From: Deltaproteobacteria bacterium
Lineage (GTDB): Bacteria; Desulfobacterota; Desulfuromonadia; Desulfuromonadales; Geopsychrobacteraceae
Assembly: GCA_024279255.1 (NCBI GenBank)
Contig: JAJRRT010000104.1
Span: 40,436 to 104,435, forward strand
DNA: 64,000 nt
Reading direction: 5' to 3'
Part shown: positions 16,577 to 24,811 of the stretch, in pieces
Layout of the letters: each line of letters starts with the position of its first letter
How positions within the stretch are numbered: position 1 is the first letter of the stretch
Made by a program: the position numbers and the translations under genes
The notes under the pieces: model-generated
The model's input: the letters and a program-made list of their open reading frames with translations, nothing else
Told to the model about the DNA's origin: nothing
The model's database searches: none

Positions 16577-19192
16577 TCAACTTAAATACCGCTTTTTCAC
16601 AAGGGCAATTTCTTCTTGTCGTGACGTAACCTTACCATCGAGACGAGCGGCAAGAAGATTATTGAGAATTTCTCCGAATTCGGGACCAGGAATCAACCCC
16701 AGTGCAGCAAGATCATGTCCGTCAAGATCAGCATGCTGATGTCGCAGTTTGGTCACATAAATCGAAATGGCTCGACTCACCCCTTCGGTTTTAGACAGAG
16801 CTAGCAGATAGATCAGCATTTCTATCGATAATGGTTTAAGCCAGAAATGTATTTTACTAGGAGTCGGCTCTGCCGTGCGACCACAGACTCTTACCAGCGC
16901 AGCCAAGGCCTTACGTGCCAAGAGAACTTCGCTAACCAACGTCTTTTGCCATGCGACCTTTATTTCCAACCGAACGACTGTTTTCTTCAACTCCCTGCGA
17001 GGCAGACGATCAAAAAAGCACAGCAACTGGACCAGAAATGGGTCAAAAGTCTCCCCGGTGTAGAGCAATTCAAACCAATTAAGGGCCCTCTCTGCAGCAG
17101 TAAACAGGGCTTCAGCCTCAGCATCAAATTTCAGGGTTGGCGAAACAACAGTGAGCAGACCAAAGCTATCGAGCCGCTTCAAAGCGGAAACAACCTGAAC
17201 CTCACCAAGAATATGGTGTAACTCATTGAGGATACGACGGCCACCGACGCGGCCAACAAACTGTGAGGCAACGGCACTTTTCAGCAATCGCTCTGTCTGA
17301 CCACCAATTGTAAACCCAAGACGTTGCTCAAAGCGTACCGCACGAAAAACACGCGTGGGATCTTCAACAAAACTAAGATTATGGAGCACACGAATTGAAC
17401 GGTCTTTCAGGTCGCGCTGACCATTGAAAAAATCGAGAACCTGTCCAAACTCAGAACGATTGAGAATCATGGCCAGTGTGTTTATTGAAAAATCTCGACG
17501 GTAAAGATCGTGGCGAATCGAGGCATACTCAACTTCTGGCAGGGCTGCTGGCGCCGCATAATATTCGAGTCGAGCGGTAGCGATATCAATGGTCAAACCA
17601 TCAGGACAAATTATCACTGCCGTTCCAAATTTATGATGAACTTTGACTCGTCCACCAAGCTGGACAGCAATCTTTTCGGCGAAGATAATCCCATCACCCT
17701 CAACAACGATATCGATGTCAAAATTTGTCTTTCGCAACAACAAATCGCGGACAAAGCCTCCCACGAGATAGGATTTTAATCCCATATCTTCAGCCAACCC
17801 GCCAATTTGTTTTAAAAGTCGCAACATATCAGATGGAACGATAGAGGGTAACAAGCGACCAAGGTTCTTGCGCTTGAGTCGAGAGCTTGCACCCGCTCCA
17901 CCGTTTTTACCGACCAGTTGCTGCAATAGGTCTGTTCGGGTGACAACTCCCACAAGCAGGTCGCCATCCACAATCGGAATAAATCTTTGCCGGCGTGTAA
18001 GTATCATCTCCTGGAGCTTTAAAAGATCGGTATCGGATGTCGCCTGTACATAATCACTCGACATGATTTCACTGATCGGCGACGCTCCCATTCGATGATG
18101 CAGCGCTTTCTCAACTAACTGCCGAGCAATGACACCAACTAATTGTGTCTCGTCGAGAACAGGTGCGGCATTAAAATTAAACCTCGTCAGCAGCTCACCA
18201 GCCTGACTTATAGTTGCCCTGAGCGGCAAAGAGATAACGGGTGAACTCATTAAGCTACCGGCTGTCATCTTTGGTGAAATCTGTATTTGGAGACAATTTT
18301 CAAGTTGATCGAGAAGTTGCTCTAGCGGCAGGTCACGGACCGCTGCAGAGGCCGCAAAAGGGTGTCCACCACCGCCAAATTGTTGCATCAACTCGCCAAC
18401 ATCAACTTCGGGCAACCGTGAACGGGCAACGAGGAAAATCCGATCATCCATACGCACGGCCACAATCAGAACTGACAGATTTTCGATATCTTTAATTTTG
18501 TGCGCCAACGAGGCAATATCAGTCACATAGTAATCGAGAGATGCTTGTGCGAGGCCTATTTCGATACCTTGAATCAAAACACGGCGACATGATTTCAGCA
18601 GAGAGTTGAGAAGATCAACCTGCTCAGGAGTCATTTCACGCACCAGAAAATCCGCTACGGTATCGAGGCTGGCACCCTGCTCAAGAAGAAAACGGGCGGC
18701 ACTATAATCTTCGACGCAGGTCGAGCCAAAAAGCAGATTCCCCGTGTCCTCATAGAGGCCAAGCATCATCATGGTTGCCTCATCGGGAGTTGGAACGATG
18801 CCTTGCTCAACAAATATGCGTGCCATGACTGTAGTCGTCGCGCCGACAGCCTCTATCCGTTCAAAGCTCCCCTTGAGACTCTCCTCTTCCGAAAGATGGT
18901 GATCGTAGATATGCAGATCAACCTGAGGATCTCTGGCGATATCGGCAAAGGGGCCAATCCGTGAAGCCTGACGGACATCGACCAGGATCAAGCGACTGAT
19001 CTGGCTTAGATCTATCTCTTTGAGGCGTTTGAAATTGTAAGCATAAAGGGTGGAGTGAAGCAGGAAGTCGCGCAACCCACGTTCTTGCGAGCCGGGAAAA
19101 ACCAACACCGCCTCAGGGTAGAGGCGGCGGGCAGCAATCATTGCTCCGAGACAATCGAAATCAGCGTTCAAATGTGTGGTGATAACATCCAT
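16577..19192 (-). CDS. DHH-CBS-tRNA nucleotidyltransferase fusion (A-adding/CCA type)
   Basis: An 871-residue multidomain protein. Residues 1-310 are a DHH phosphoesterase (THLNADFDCLG, VDVRQ, YDHH, and DHHA1 GGGGHPFAA). Two CBS domains follow at about 310-430. The C-terminal half is a class II nucleotidyltransferase: GGFVRDLLLRKTNFDIDIV with the catalytic DID, RRDFSINTLA and RAVRFEQRLGF. Such fusions in Geobacter relatives are tRNA-maturing enzymes, where C- and A-addition can be split between two proteins; which activity this copy has cannot be read here. I chose the ATG at 19192 (MDVITTHLNADFD) over a TTG at 19210, though neither has a clear SD. Confidence 0.87.
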   Translation of the reverse strand: MDVITTHLNADFDCLGAMIAARRLYPEAVLVFPGSQERGLRDFLLHSTLYAYNFKRLKEIDLSQISRLILVDVRQASRIGPFADIARDPQVDLHIYDHHLSEEESLKGSFERIEAVGATTTVMARIFVEQGIVPTPDEATMMMLGLYEDTGNLLFGSTCVEDYSAARFLLEQGASLDTVADFLVREMTPEQVDLLNSLLKSCRRVLIQGIEIGLAQASLDYYVTDIASLAHKIKDIENLSVLIVAVRMDDRIFLVARSRLPEVDVGELMQQFGGGGHPFAASAAVRDLPLEQLLDQLENCLQIQISPKMTAGSLMSSPVISLPLRATISQAGELLTRFNFNAAPVLDETQLVGVIARQLVEKALHHRMGASPISEIMSSDYVQATSDTDLLKLQEMILTRRQRFIPIVDGDLLVGVVTRTDLLQQLVGKNGGAGASSRLKRKNLGRLLPSIVPSDMLRLLKQIGGLAEDMGLKSYLVGGFVRDLLLRKTNFDIDIVVEGDGIIFAEKIAVQLGGRVKVHHKFGTAVIICPDGLTIDIATARLEYYAAPAALPEVEYASIRHDLYRRDFSINTLAMILNRSEFGQVLDFFNGQRDLKDRSIRVLHNLSFVEDPTRVFRAVRFEQRLGFTIGGQTERLLKSAVASQFVGRVGGRRILNELHHILGEVQVVSALKRLDSFGLLTVVSPTLKFDAEAEALFTAAERALNWFELLYTGETFDPFLVQLLCFFDRLPRRELKKTVVRLEIKVAWQKTLVSEVLLARKALAALVRVCGRTAEPTPSKIHFWLKPLSIEMLIYLLALSKTEGVSRAISIYVTKLRHQHADLDGHDLAALGLIPGPEFGEILNNLLAARLDGKVTSRQEEIALVKKRYLS

Positions 19193-19260
19193 AGAATCGC
19201 AGTTCGACAAGCAAGAGGTGAAGGCATAACAAAAAACTTATTACCGGAAGCCAGGCTCCA

Positions 19261-20199
19261 TTATAGCTGCAGGCTGCCGATCAGGTCATTGATATCCTCA
19301 ATTCCCTGCTCTATACAGAAGTTTTCCAGATCTGCCAGTATCGTTTGCATGGCGTTGGGATCGACGAAATTAGCAGTACCGACTTGCACCGCTTTGGCCC
19401 CGACAATCAAAAACTCCAGGGCATCTTCGGCGCGCATGATGCCACCGATACCGATCACCGGAATCTTGACAGTCTGCACCACCTGATGAGTCATCCGCAC
19501 AGCAATCGGACGAATCCCCGGACCGGAAAGCCCCCCGATCACATTGGCTATCCGCGGTTTGCGGGTGCGCACATCAACCGACATCCCGGTAATTGTGTTA
19601 ATAAGACTGATTGCATCGGCACCAGCGTCTTCAGCCGCCCTGGCTGTAATACGGATATCGGTAACATTGGGAGTTAACTTGACGATCAAGGGCTTGGTGA
19701 GCCGTTTGCGTACCGTTGTGATCACGTCAAAAGCAGCCTTGGGATCTGTTCCAAAAACGATCCCACCGTGTTTAACATTGGGACAGGAGATATTCATCTC
19801 AAGGGCAGCGACCCCGGGAACATCGTTGAGGCGCGCTGCTACCTCACCATATTCCTCCTGGGTGTTACCGAAGAAATTAACAATCACCGGGCTGTCGAAC
19901 TGCTCCAGGAATGGCATCTTTTCACTGATAAAGGCATCAACACCGACATTCTGCAAACCGATGGCATTAAGCATACCGCTGACGGTCTCTGCGATTCTTG
20001 GCGTCGGATTCCCTGCCTTGGGATTAAGAGACAGCCCTTTAGTGACGATAGCACCCAACTGGTTCAGATCGAGGTAAGGCGCAAATTCCTGACCATAACC
20101 GAAGGTTCCTGAGGCCGGCATCAAGGGGGTTTTCAATTTCAAACCGGCAAATTCAACCGCAAGATTGGGTTTGTTGACAGTTGCGACATTAGAACTCAT
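19261..20199 (-). CDS. pyrD: Dihydroorotate dehydrogenase B, catalytic subunit
   Basis: FMN enzyme oxidising dihydroorotate to orotate in pyrimidine synthesis. The 312-residue class 1B subunit has SGTFGYGQEF, the catalytic Cys in EMNISCPNVKHGG (typical of class 1), and FMN-binding IGIGGIMRAEDALEFLIVGA. The start overlaps the pyrK stop by 4 bases. Pairing with PyrK means electrons go to NAD rather than quinone. Confidence 0.95.
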   Translation of the reverse strand: MSSNVATVNKPNLAVEFAGLKLKTPLMPASGTFGYGQEFAPYLDLNQLGAIVTKGLSLNPKAGNPTPRIAETVSGMLNAIGLQNVGVDAFISEKMPFLEQFDSPVIVNFFGNTQEEYGEVAARLNDVPGVAALEMNISCPNVKHGGIVFGTDPKAAFDVITTVRKRLTKPLIVKLTPNVTDIRITARAAEDAGADAISLINTITGMSVDVRTRKPRIANVIGGLSGPGIRPIAVRMTHQVVQTVKIPVIGIGGIMRAEDALEFLIVGAKAVQVGTANFVDPNAMQTILADLENFCIEQGIEDINDLIGSLQL

Positions 20200-21047
20200 G
20201 ACGATTCCTCTTGCTCGGTATTCTTTTCAACTCGCTCCCAATCAAGTTCATGACTGTGGAAGACCGGACCCTGACGACAGGTGCAGAGATACTCAGGATT
20301 CTGTTCAGAGTGCTCACGCCCTTTGACAACGCAACCAAGGCAGGCACCAACACCGCAGGCCATTAAGGCCTCGAGTGACACCTGCAAGGGGACATTGCGC
20401 TCACTACAGATCATTTCAACGGCACGCAACATCGGCATCGGTCCACAGGAATAGACCTTAGCCTTGGGGTATTTATCAAGCTTTCGTTCGAGTATCCGCG
20501 TAATCAATCCCTCTTCACCGAGGCTGCCATCTTCAGTCGTGACATGTGAGGTCACACCCAGGCGCTCAAACTCGGTAACAGTGATAATATCCTCGCGACT
20601 GCGACCGCCTATCAAGAGACGGGTTTTAGAACGATCGGCAAGCGAGTCAGCCAGCATGTAAAGAGGCACCAAACCGATGCCACCACCGACCAGAATTTTA
20701 TCACCACCCTCATCGTCAATTTCAAAACCGCGACCTAAAGGCCCGAGTAATTCGATCCGATCACCTTCATGCAGCTCACGCATCACCTCGGTACCGGCAC
20801 CAACCACTTTATAAATTAGCTCGATAAATTCTTTTTCGGGCATCCCTTCACAATCTGCCGGTAATAAACCAATCTGGAAGATACCAAATGGGCGACGCAG
20901 CAGTGGCGGCAATGATCGCCTAACCCGAAACATCACGAACTGACCGGGTTTCGCTATCTCCTTGTAACCGGGGGCCAAGATCCGCATCCGAAAATATCCG
21001 GGTGAGATCTCCTGGTTTGCAAGAACTATTGTTTGTAAATTTTTCAT
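20196..21047 (-). CDS. pyrK: Dihydroorotate dehydrogenase B, electron-transfer subunit
   Basis: FAD/[2Fe-2S] partner of PyrD that passes electrons to NAD. The FAD domain starts with GYFRMRIL and contains RRPFGIF; NAD-binding GGGIGLVPLY is near residue 125. The C-terminal cluster ligands appear as CGVGACLGC and a later CTC in EYLCTCRQGP. ATG at 21047 gives MKNLQTIVL, the usual family start; a TTG at 21059 abuts the rimI stop. Confidence 0.94.
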   Translation of the reverse strand: MKNLQTIVLANQEISPGYFRMRILAPGYKEIAKPGQFVMFRVRRSLPPLLRRPFGIFQIGLLPADCEGMPEKEFIELIYKVVGAGTEVMRELHEGDRIELLGPLGRGFEIDDEGGDKILVGGGIGLVPLYMLADSLADRSKTRLLIGGRSREDIITVTEFERLGVTSHVTTEDGSLGEEGLITRILERKLDKYPKAKVYSCGPMPMLRAVEMICSERNVPLQVSLEALMACGVGACLGCVVKGREHSEQNPEYLCTCRQGPVFHSHELDWERVEKNTEQEESS

Positions 21048-21055
21048 TCCTAAGC

Positions 21056-21550
21056 TCAAACTCCGTCGTTAAAGGGGCTTTTCAGTGCACAGCTCATCAG
21101 CAACGCATCCTCACCATCGCTGTAGTAAGCACGGCGAATGCAATCATCGTTAAACCCAAAATCACGATAAAGGGAGATGGCTCCAACATTCCCGGTACGC
21201 ACCTCCAGATAGGCTGATTCTATATCCATGGTTTCTGCTTGAGAAAAAGCATGCTCTAACAGCTTACGAGCGCCCCCTTTACGACGATAACCCGGAGCCG
21301 TCGTTACATTGAGGATATTCATCTCGCCAGCAGCAAGCCAATAGCATAGATATGCTGCAAGGTCACTATCCAAAAACAAGAGATCGATTCGAGAATAAGC
21401 TGCCTGCAGCTCTTGTAAAAACTGTTGTTGCGACCAGGGACGCGAATATGAAGAGTTCTCTATCGCCAACACTGCAGGCAAATCAGTCAACTCACAACAG
21501 CGGATAAAAAAATCGGTCTCAGAAAAACCTATGACAACCTCCAGCAGCAA
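21056..21550 (-). CDS. rimI: GNAT acetyltransferase, RimI-like
   Basis: Predicted N-alpha-acetyltransferase of ribosomal protein S18 type. The GNAT core includes LTDLPAVLAIE, SRPWSQQQFLQEL near the start, the acetyl-CoA loop APGYRRKGGARKLLEHA, and the EVRTGNVGAISLYRDFGF motif. The start is unresolved. The frame is open to an ATG at 21646, but that would overlap the purM promoter. Family length points to about 21530, where no ATG, GTG or TTG exists, only an ATA five bases after GGAGG. I list the nearest standard codon, TTG at 21550. Stop precedes pyrK by 8 bases. Confidence 0.8.
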   Translation of the reverse strand: MLLEVVIGFSETDFFIRCCELTDLPAVLAIENSSYSRPWSQQQFLQELQAAYSRIDLLFLDSDLAAYLCYWLAAGEMNILNVTTAPGYRRKGGARKLLEHAFSQAETMDIESAYLEVRTGNVGAISLYRDFGFNDDCIRRAYYSDGEDALLMSCALKSPFNDGV

Positions 21551-21568
21551 ACAATAAATATTGAATTG

Positions 21569-21583
21569 ACATATAATATATGT
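21569..21583. promoter_or_regulatory. Palindrome in the rimI/purM divergent region
   Basis: Perfect 7-1-7 palindrome ACATATA-A-TATATGT. It lies between the start of minus-strand rimI and the plus-strand purM promoter. It could be an operator or simply a AT-rich promoter segment for rimI; no regulator is identified. Confidence 0.35.
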
Positions 21584-21639
21584 TTTCAACTGCAAGCTGT
21601 AAAGACGATTATCCACGACTAACCACAGCCCTACAGCAG

Positions 21640-21668
21640 TTGACAAACTCGGGGTCCGATGCTCTAAT
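21640..21668 (+). promoter_or_regulatory. Sigma70-like promoter for purM
   Basis: TTGACA at 21640-21645, 17-base spacer, TCTAAT at 21663-21668. Start of purM is 33 bases downstream with AAGGAG six bases before the GTG. One of the best promoter matches in the window. Confidence 0.65.
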
Positions 21669-21700
21669 GACCGGCCTTTTCCAACTGCAAGGAGTACAGC

Positions 21701-22750
21701 GTGAGCGACAATAAAAAGGTCACCTACAAGGACGCCGGGGTCGACATTGAAGCGGGCAACCGTTTCGTTGAAATGATCAAACCTCTAGTTAAAGCCACAA
21801 CACGTCCCGAGGTTCTCTCGGACATTGGTGGATTTGGTGGGCTTTTTTCGCTCAACAAAAACAAATACAAGCAGCCTACACTGGTCGCGGCAACTGATGG
21901 TGTCGGGACCAAACTGAAGATGGCCTTTGCTTTGGATAAACACGATACTGTCGGCATAGATCTGGTCGCGATGTGTGTCAATGACCTTGTTGTTCAAGGA
22001 GCCGAACCTCTCTTCTTTCTCGACTATCTGGCAACCGGAAAGCTCTCTCCGGAAAAAGCTGTAGAGATCATGGAAGGAATATCCGAGGGCTGTCAGCAAG
22101 CAGGCTGCGCACTGCTTGGAGGTGAAACCGCCGAAATGCCAGGCATGTATCAGGATGGCGAATATGACCTGGCGGGTTTTTCAGTTGGTGTAATCGATCG
22201 TGAAATGATCGTCGACGGATCAACCATCAATACAGAAGACCAAATCATTGGTATTGCCTCTAGCGGCCTGCACAGCAATGGTTATTCGCTAGCTCGAAAG
22301 ATCCTGCTTGAAAAAATGAATCTGCCCCTCGATGCGACACCCTCAGGATTAACGGTGCCACTCGGGGAAGCCTTGATCACTCCGACCCGCATATACGTGA
22401 AAAGCATTCTTAACCTGCTGCGCGACTTCAAGATCAAAGGGATCGCTCACATTACCGGTGGTGGTCTCCTCGAGAACATTCCACGCGTTCTGCCGCGCAA
22501 CTGTAAAGCAGTCATCGACTGCAGCAGTTGGGAAAAACCGGATATTTTCGAGCTTTTACGTGATGGCGGGAATCTGGATGACTTTGAAATGTACCGTACC
22601 TTTAACAACGGTATCGGTATGGTTCTGGTTGTCCCTTCAGCCGAGGTCGAAGACATCATGGTCCGGCTGTCAGGCCTGAACGAACGTGCTTTCCTGATCG
22701 GCGAGATTGACCAACGTAAGGACGACGAAGACCAGGTCCTTCTCAACTAA
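21701..22750 (+). CDS. purM: Phosphoribosylformylglycinamidine cyclo-ligase (AIR synthetase)
   Basis: ATP-dependent closure of FGAM to 5-aminoimidazole ribotide, step five of purine synthesis. The 349-residue protein has DIGGFGGLF near the start, VATDGVGTKLK, the DLVAMCVNDLVVQGAEPLFFLDY motif, GCALLGGETAEMPGMY, SSGLHSNGYSL and AHITGGGLLENIPR. GTG start with AAGGAG six bases upstream. It begins a plus-strand set with purN and a DUF523 gene. Confidence 0.96.
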   Translation: MSDNKKVTYKDAGVDIEAGNRFVEMIKPLVKATTRPEVLSDIGGFGGLFSLNKNKYKQPTLVAATDGVGTKLKMAFALDKHDTVGIDLVAMCVNDLVVQGAEPLFFLDYLATGKLSPEKAVEIMEGISEGCQQAGCALLGGETAEMPGMYQDGEYDLAGFSVGVIDREMIVDGSTINTEDQIIGIASSGLHSNGYSLARKILLEKMNLPLDATPSGLTVPLGEALITPTRIYVKSILNLLRDFKIKGIAHITGGGLLENIPRVLPRNCKAVIDCSSWEKPDIFELLRDGGNLDDFEMYRTFNNGIGMVLVVPSAEVEDIMVRLSGLNERAFLIGEIDQRKDDEDQVLLN

Positions 22751-22796
22751 ACATTTTCAATGCGTTGCTGCGCTATCAACGTCGAACGGTATTTCT

Positions 22797-23432
22797 GTGA
22801 AAAAATTGCGTCTGGGAGTCTTGGCCTCTGGTGGGGGAACCAACCTGCAATCGCTTATCGATTGCTGTGCCGACAATAGCCTTACTGCCGAAATTGCTAT
22901 CGTTATCAGCAACAATCCCGATGCCGGCGCTCTTTCTCGCGCCGAAAAAGCTGGAATCAAAACCTGCTGTATTAACCATCGCGATTTTGACAAACGCGCT
23001 GCCTTTGACAATAGAATCGTACAGCAACTGCAAAAATCTGGCGTAGAACTTGTTGTTTTAGCAGGCTTTATGCGAATTGTCGGTCCAATTCTTCTTGAGG
23101 CTTTTCCGCAAAAAATTATAAATATCCACCCTGCCCTGCTTCCGGCGTTTCCCGGTCTGCATGTTCAGCAACAGGCGATCGATTATGGAGCACGCTTTTC
23201 AGGCTGCACCGTTCATTTTGTTGATAACGGCGTCGATACCGGTCCAATCATCCTGCAAGCCATAGTGCCCGTCCTTGAAGATGACCACGCTGATGATCTC
23301 GCCGCACGGATCCTGATTGAAGAACACAAAATATACCCTCAGGCAATTCAATTATTTGCTGAGGATCGCTTACAGATCGAAGGACGCCGGGTAAACATCC
23401 TCCCTTCAGATCCTAATCTAGGTAGCAGATGA
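22797..23432 (+). CDS. purN: Phosphoribosylglycinamide formyltransferase
   Basis: Transfers formyl from 10-formyl-THF to GAR. The 211-residue enzyme shows RLGVLASGGGTNLQSLID, FMRIVGPILLEAFPQKIINIHPALLPAFPG split by the catalytic Asn-His, and a D in DNGVDTGPIILQ. The start GTG at 22797 is the only suitable codon near the alignment start; its SD is weak. It overlaps the following DUF523 gene by 4 bases. Confidence 0.95.
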   Translation: MKKLRLGVLASGGGTNLQSLIDCCADNSLTAEIAIVISNNPDAGALSRAEKAGIKTCCINHRDFDKRAAFDNRIVQQLQKSGVELVVLAGFMRIVGPILLEAFPQKIINIHPALLPAFPGLHVQQQAIDYGARFSGCTVHFVDNGVDTGPIILQAIVPVLEDDHADDLAARILIEEHKIYPQAIQLFAEDRLQIEGRRVNILPSDPNLGSR

Positions 23433-23887
23433 AATCCCATGTTCCGGTCCTGGTTAGTGCTTGTCTGCTTGGTATCAGTTGCCGCTATGACGGTACAAAT
23501 CAATTAAATCAGTCCGTTGTTGACTACCTGCAAGCAAAACAGCTTCAGCCGATTCCGGTCTGCCCCGAGCAACTCGGGGGTCTGCCTACTCCGCGCCCGA
23601 AAACATGGTTCACCAAAGGGGACGGACAAGGATATTTACAAAACAATGCTCAACTGACAGATGAAAATGGTCAGGACGCCGGACCATCTTTTCTGCGTGG
23701 CGCAGAAGAAGCCTTGCGTATAGCTCGCATCTGCAACTGCAAAACCGCCATTTTAAAACAGCGCAGCCCTTCTTGCGGCAGTCGCCAGATCCACCTCAAT
23801 GGCAACCTGATTGACGGTGTAGGTATTACCTGCGCCCTATTACAACAAGCGGGGTTAAAAGTGACCTGCGAAGAGAGTCTTGACTGA
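23429..23887 (+). CDS. DUF523 family protein
   Basis: A 152-residue protein of the DUF523 family, function unknown. Conserved family motifs are VLVSACLLGISCRYDG at the N terminus, PVCPEQLGGLPTPR near residue 48, and AILKQRSPSCG near 108. Four conserved Cys (ACLLG, SCRYDG, VCPE, SCG) suggest a metal or cluster site. It overlaps purN, so it is co-expressed with purine genes, but no link is known. Confidence 0.85.
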   Translation: MKSHVPVLVSACLLGISCRYDGTNQLNQSVVDYLQAKQLQPIPVCPEQLGGLPTPRPKTWFTKGDGQGYLQNNAQLTDENGQDAGPSFLRGAEEALRIARICNCKTAILKQRSPSCGSRQIHLNGNLIDGVGITCALLQQAGLKVTCEESLD

Positions 23888-23896
23888 AATAACCTA

Positions 23897-23926
23897 TTTA
23901 CATTCGCGCCCGGAATGTGCTACTAA
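23897..23926 (+). promoter_or_regulatory. Putative promoter for rpmB
   Basis: TTTACA at 23897-23902, 18-base spacer ending in an extended -10 TGC, then TACTAA at 23921-23926. The rpmB start is 34 bases downstream with SD GGAGGAG. It overlaps nothing coding beyond the DUF523 stop. Confidence 0.5.
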
Positions 23927-23960
23927 TGCGCGTTCTTAAATTTGTGGAGGAGTACGATCG

Positions 23961-24152
23961 ATGGCCAAAATTTGTGAAATCTGCGGGAAGAAACCCGTTA
24001 CCGGTAATAACGTCAGTCACGCACACAACAAAACCCGGACTGTCTGGAATCCAAACTTGCAAAAAGTTCGGGCCGTTCAAAACGGCAATGTGCGCGCAAT
24101 CAAAGTCTGTACCCGTTGCATTCGTGCTGGCAAGGTACAAAAAGCAATCTGA
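23961..24152 (+). CDS. rpmB: 50S ribosomal protein L28
   Basis: Large-subunit ribosomal protein, 63 residues, beginning [25 protein letters not shown] in two motifs that are diagnostic for L28. Two CxxC pairs (CEIC near residue 5, CTRC near 51) mark the zinc-binding form. It has its own promoter and a strong terminator, so it is a monocistronic unit. Confidence 0.97.
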   Translation: MAKICEICGKKPVTGNNVSHAHNKTRTVWNPNLQKVRAVQNGNVRAIKVCTRCIRAGKVQKAI

Positions 24153-24176
24153 TTTATCAGTTGCACCCAATTGAAC

Positions 24177-24214
24177 AAAAAGGGATGACCCATTAATGGG
24201 TCATCCCTTTTTGT
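24177..24214 (+). terminator. Terminator after rpmB
   Basis: Near-perfect long hairpin: AAAAAGGGATGACCCATT paired with AATGGGTCATCCCTTTTT, with a short loop and a T5 tract, then GTCG. Because the left arm is A-rich it may also stop minus-strand transcription from ridA. Confidence 0.9.
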
Positions 24215-24239
24215 CGTTACTTCAATCAAAAGTTCAAAT

Positions 24240-24409
24240 AAAACCTAGCAATCTGTCGGCCTTGCCGGACCGAAGCGAAAATTTGAGCGCTTGAGACCAG
24301 ATTTTCGCTCGTTTGCAGGCTCATAGCCATAGCTATGGGACAAAAAGAAGCGGGAATCTGGGCCAAATGAACGAATTTGCAGCCGGTTCATGGAAAGCCT
24401 GACAGGCTG
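24240..24409. repeat. Structured intergenic element (copy B of the dispersed repeat)
   Basis: This 170-base gap between convergent rpmB and ridA has no gene. It contains several inverted repeats: AGCGAAAAT (24274-24282) with ATTTTCGCT (24301-24309), the 12-base palindrome CCATAGCTATGG (24327-24338), and AGCCTG-A-CAGGCT near 24397-24409. Its right part shares ATTTGCA plus YGGTTCATGG with copy A at 7073-7131. It looks like a dispersed non-coding repeat rather than a decayed gene. Confidence 0.45.
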
Positions 24410-24793
24410 CTAATCCCCAAGAGCTACGATCGCATCAATTTCGACCTGGACCCCCTTGGGAAGAGCTGCGACCTGAACCGTAGCACGAGCAGGTGGATTC
24501 TCAGTAAAGTCCTTGCCATAGATTTCGTTAACCACAGCAAAATCACTCAGATCAATGAGATAGATAGTGGTTTTGACGATTTGGGCAAAACTTCCGCCCG
24601 CAGCCTCTATGACGGCCTTAAGGTTCGCCATGACTTGCAGGGTCTGCTCCCGGATTCCGCCTTCAACCAAGGAACCATCTGGCAACAAGGGGATCTGTCC
24701 CGAGCAGAAGAGTAAATTGTCAGCCTTTATTGCTTGCGAATATGGCCCGATGGCAGCTGGGGCCAACTCAGTTGATATGCTGTTGATCTCCAT
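24410..24793 (-). CDS. ridA: RidA family enamine/imine deaminase
   Basis: Hydrolyses reactive 2-aminoacrylate and related imines released by PLP enzymes. The 127-residue protein has the motifs IGPYSQAIKADNLLFCSGQIP, QTLQVMANLKAVIEAAG and NPPARATVQVAALPKGVQVEIDAIV, including the Arg that binds substrate carboxylate and the catalytic-site Glu. ATG at 24793 has GGGAGAG four bases upstream. It closes the yicC-gmk-rpoZ-rel-ridA operon. Confidence 0.93.
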   Translation of the reverse strand: MEINSISTELAPAAIGPYSQAIKADNLLFCSGQIPLLPDGSLVEGGIREQTLQVMANLKAVIEAAGGSFAQIVKTTIYLIDLSDFAVVNEIYGKDFTENPPARATVQVAALPKGVQVEIDAIVALGD

Positions 24794-24811
24794 ACACTCT
24801 CCCTTCAAAAG

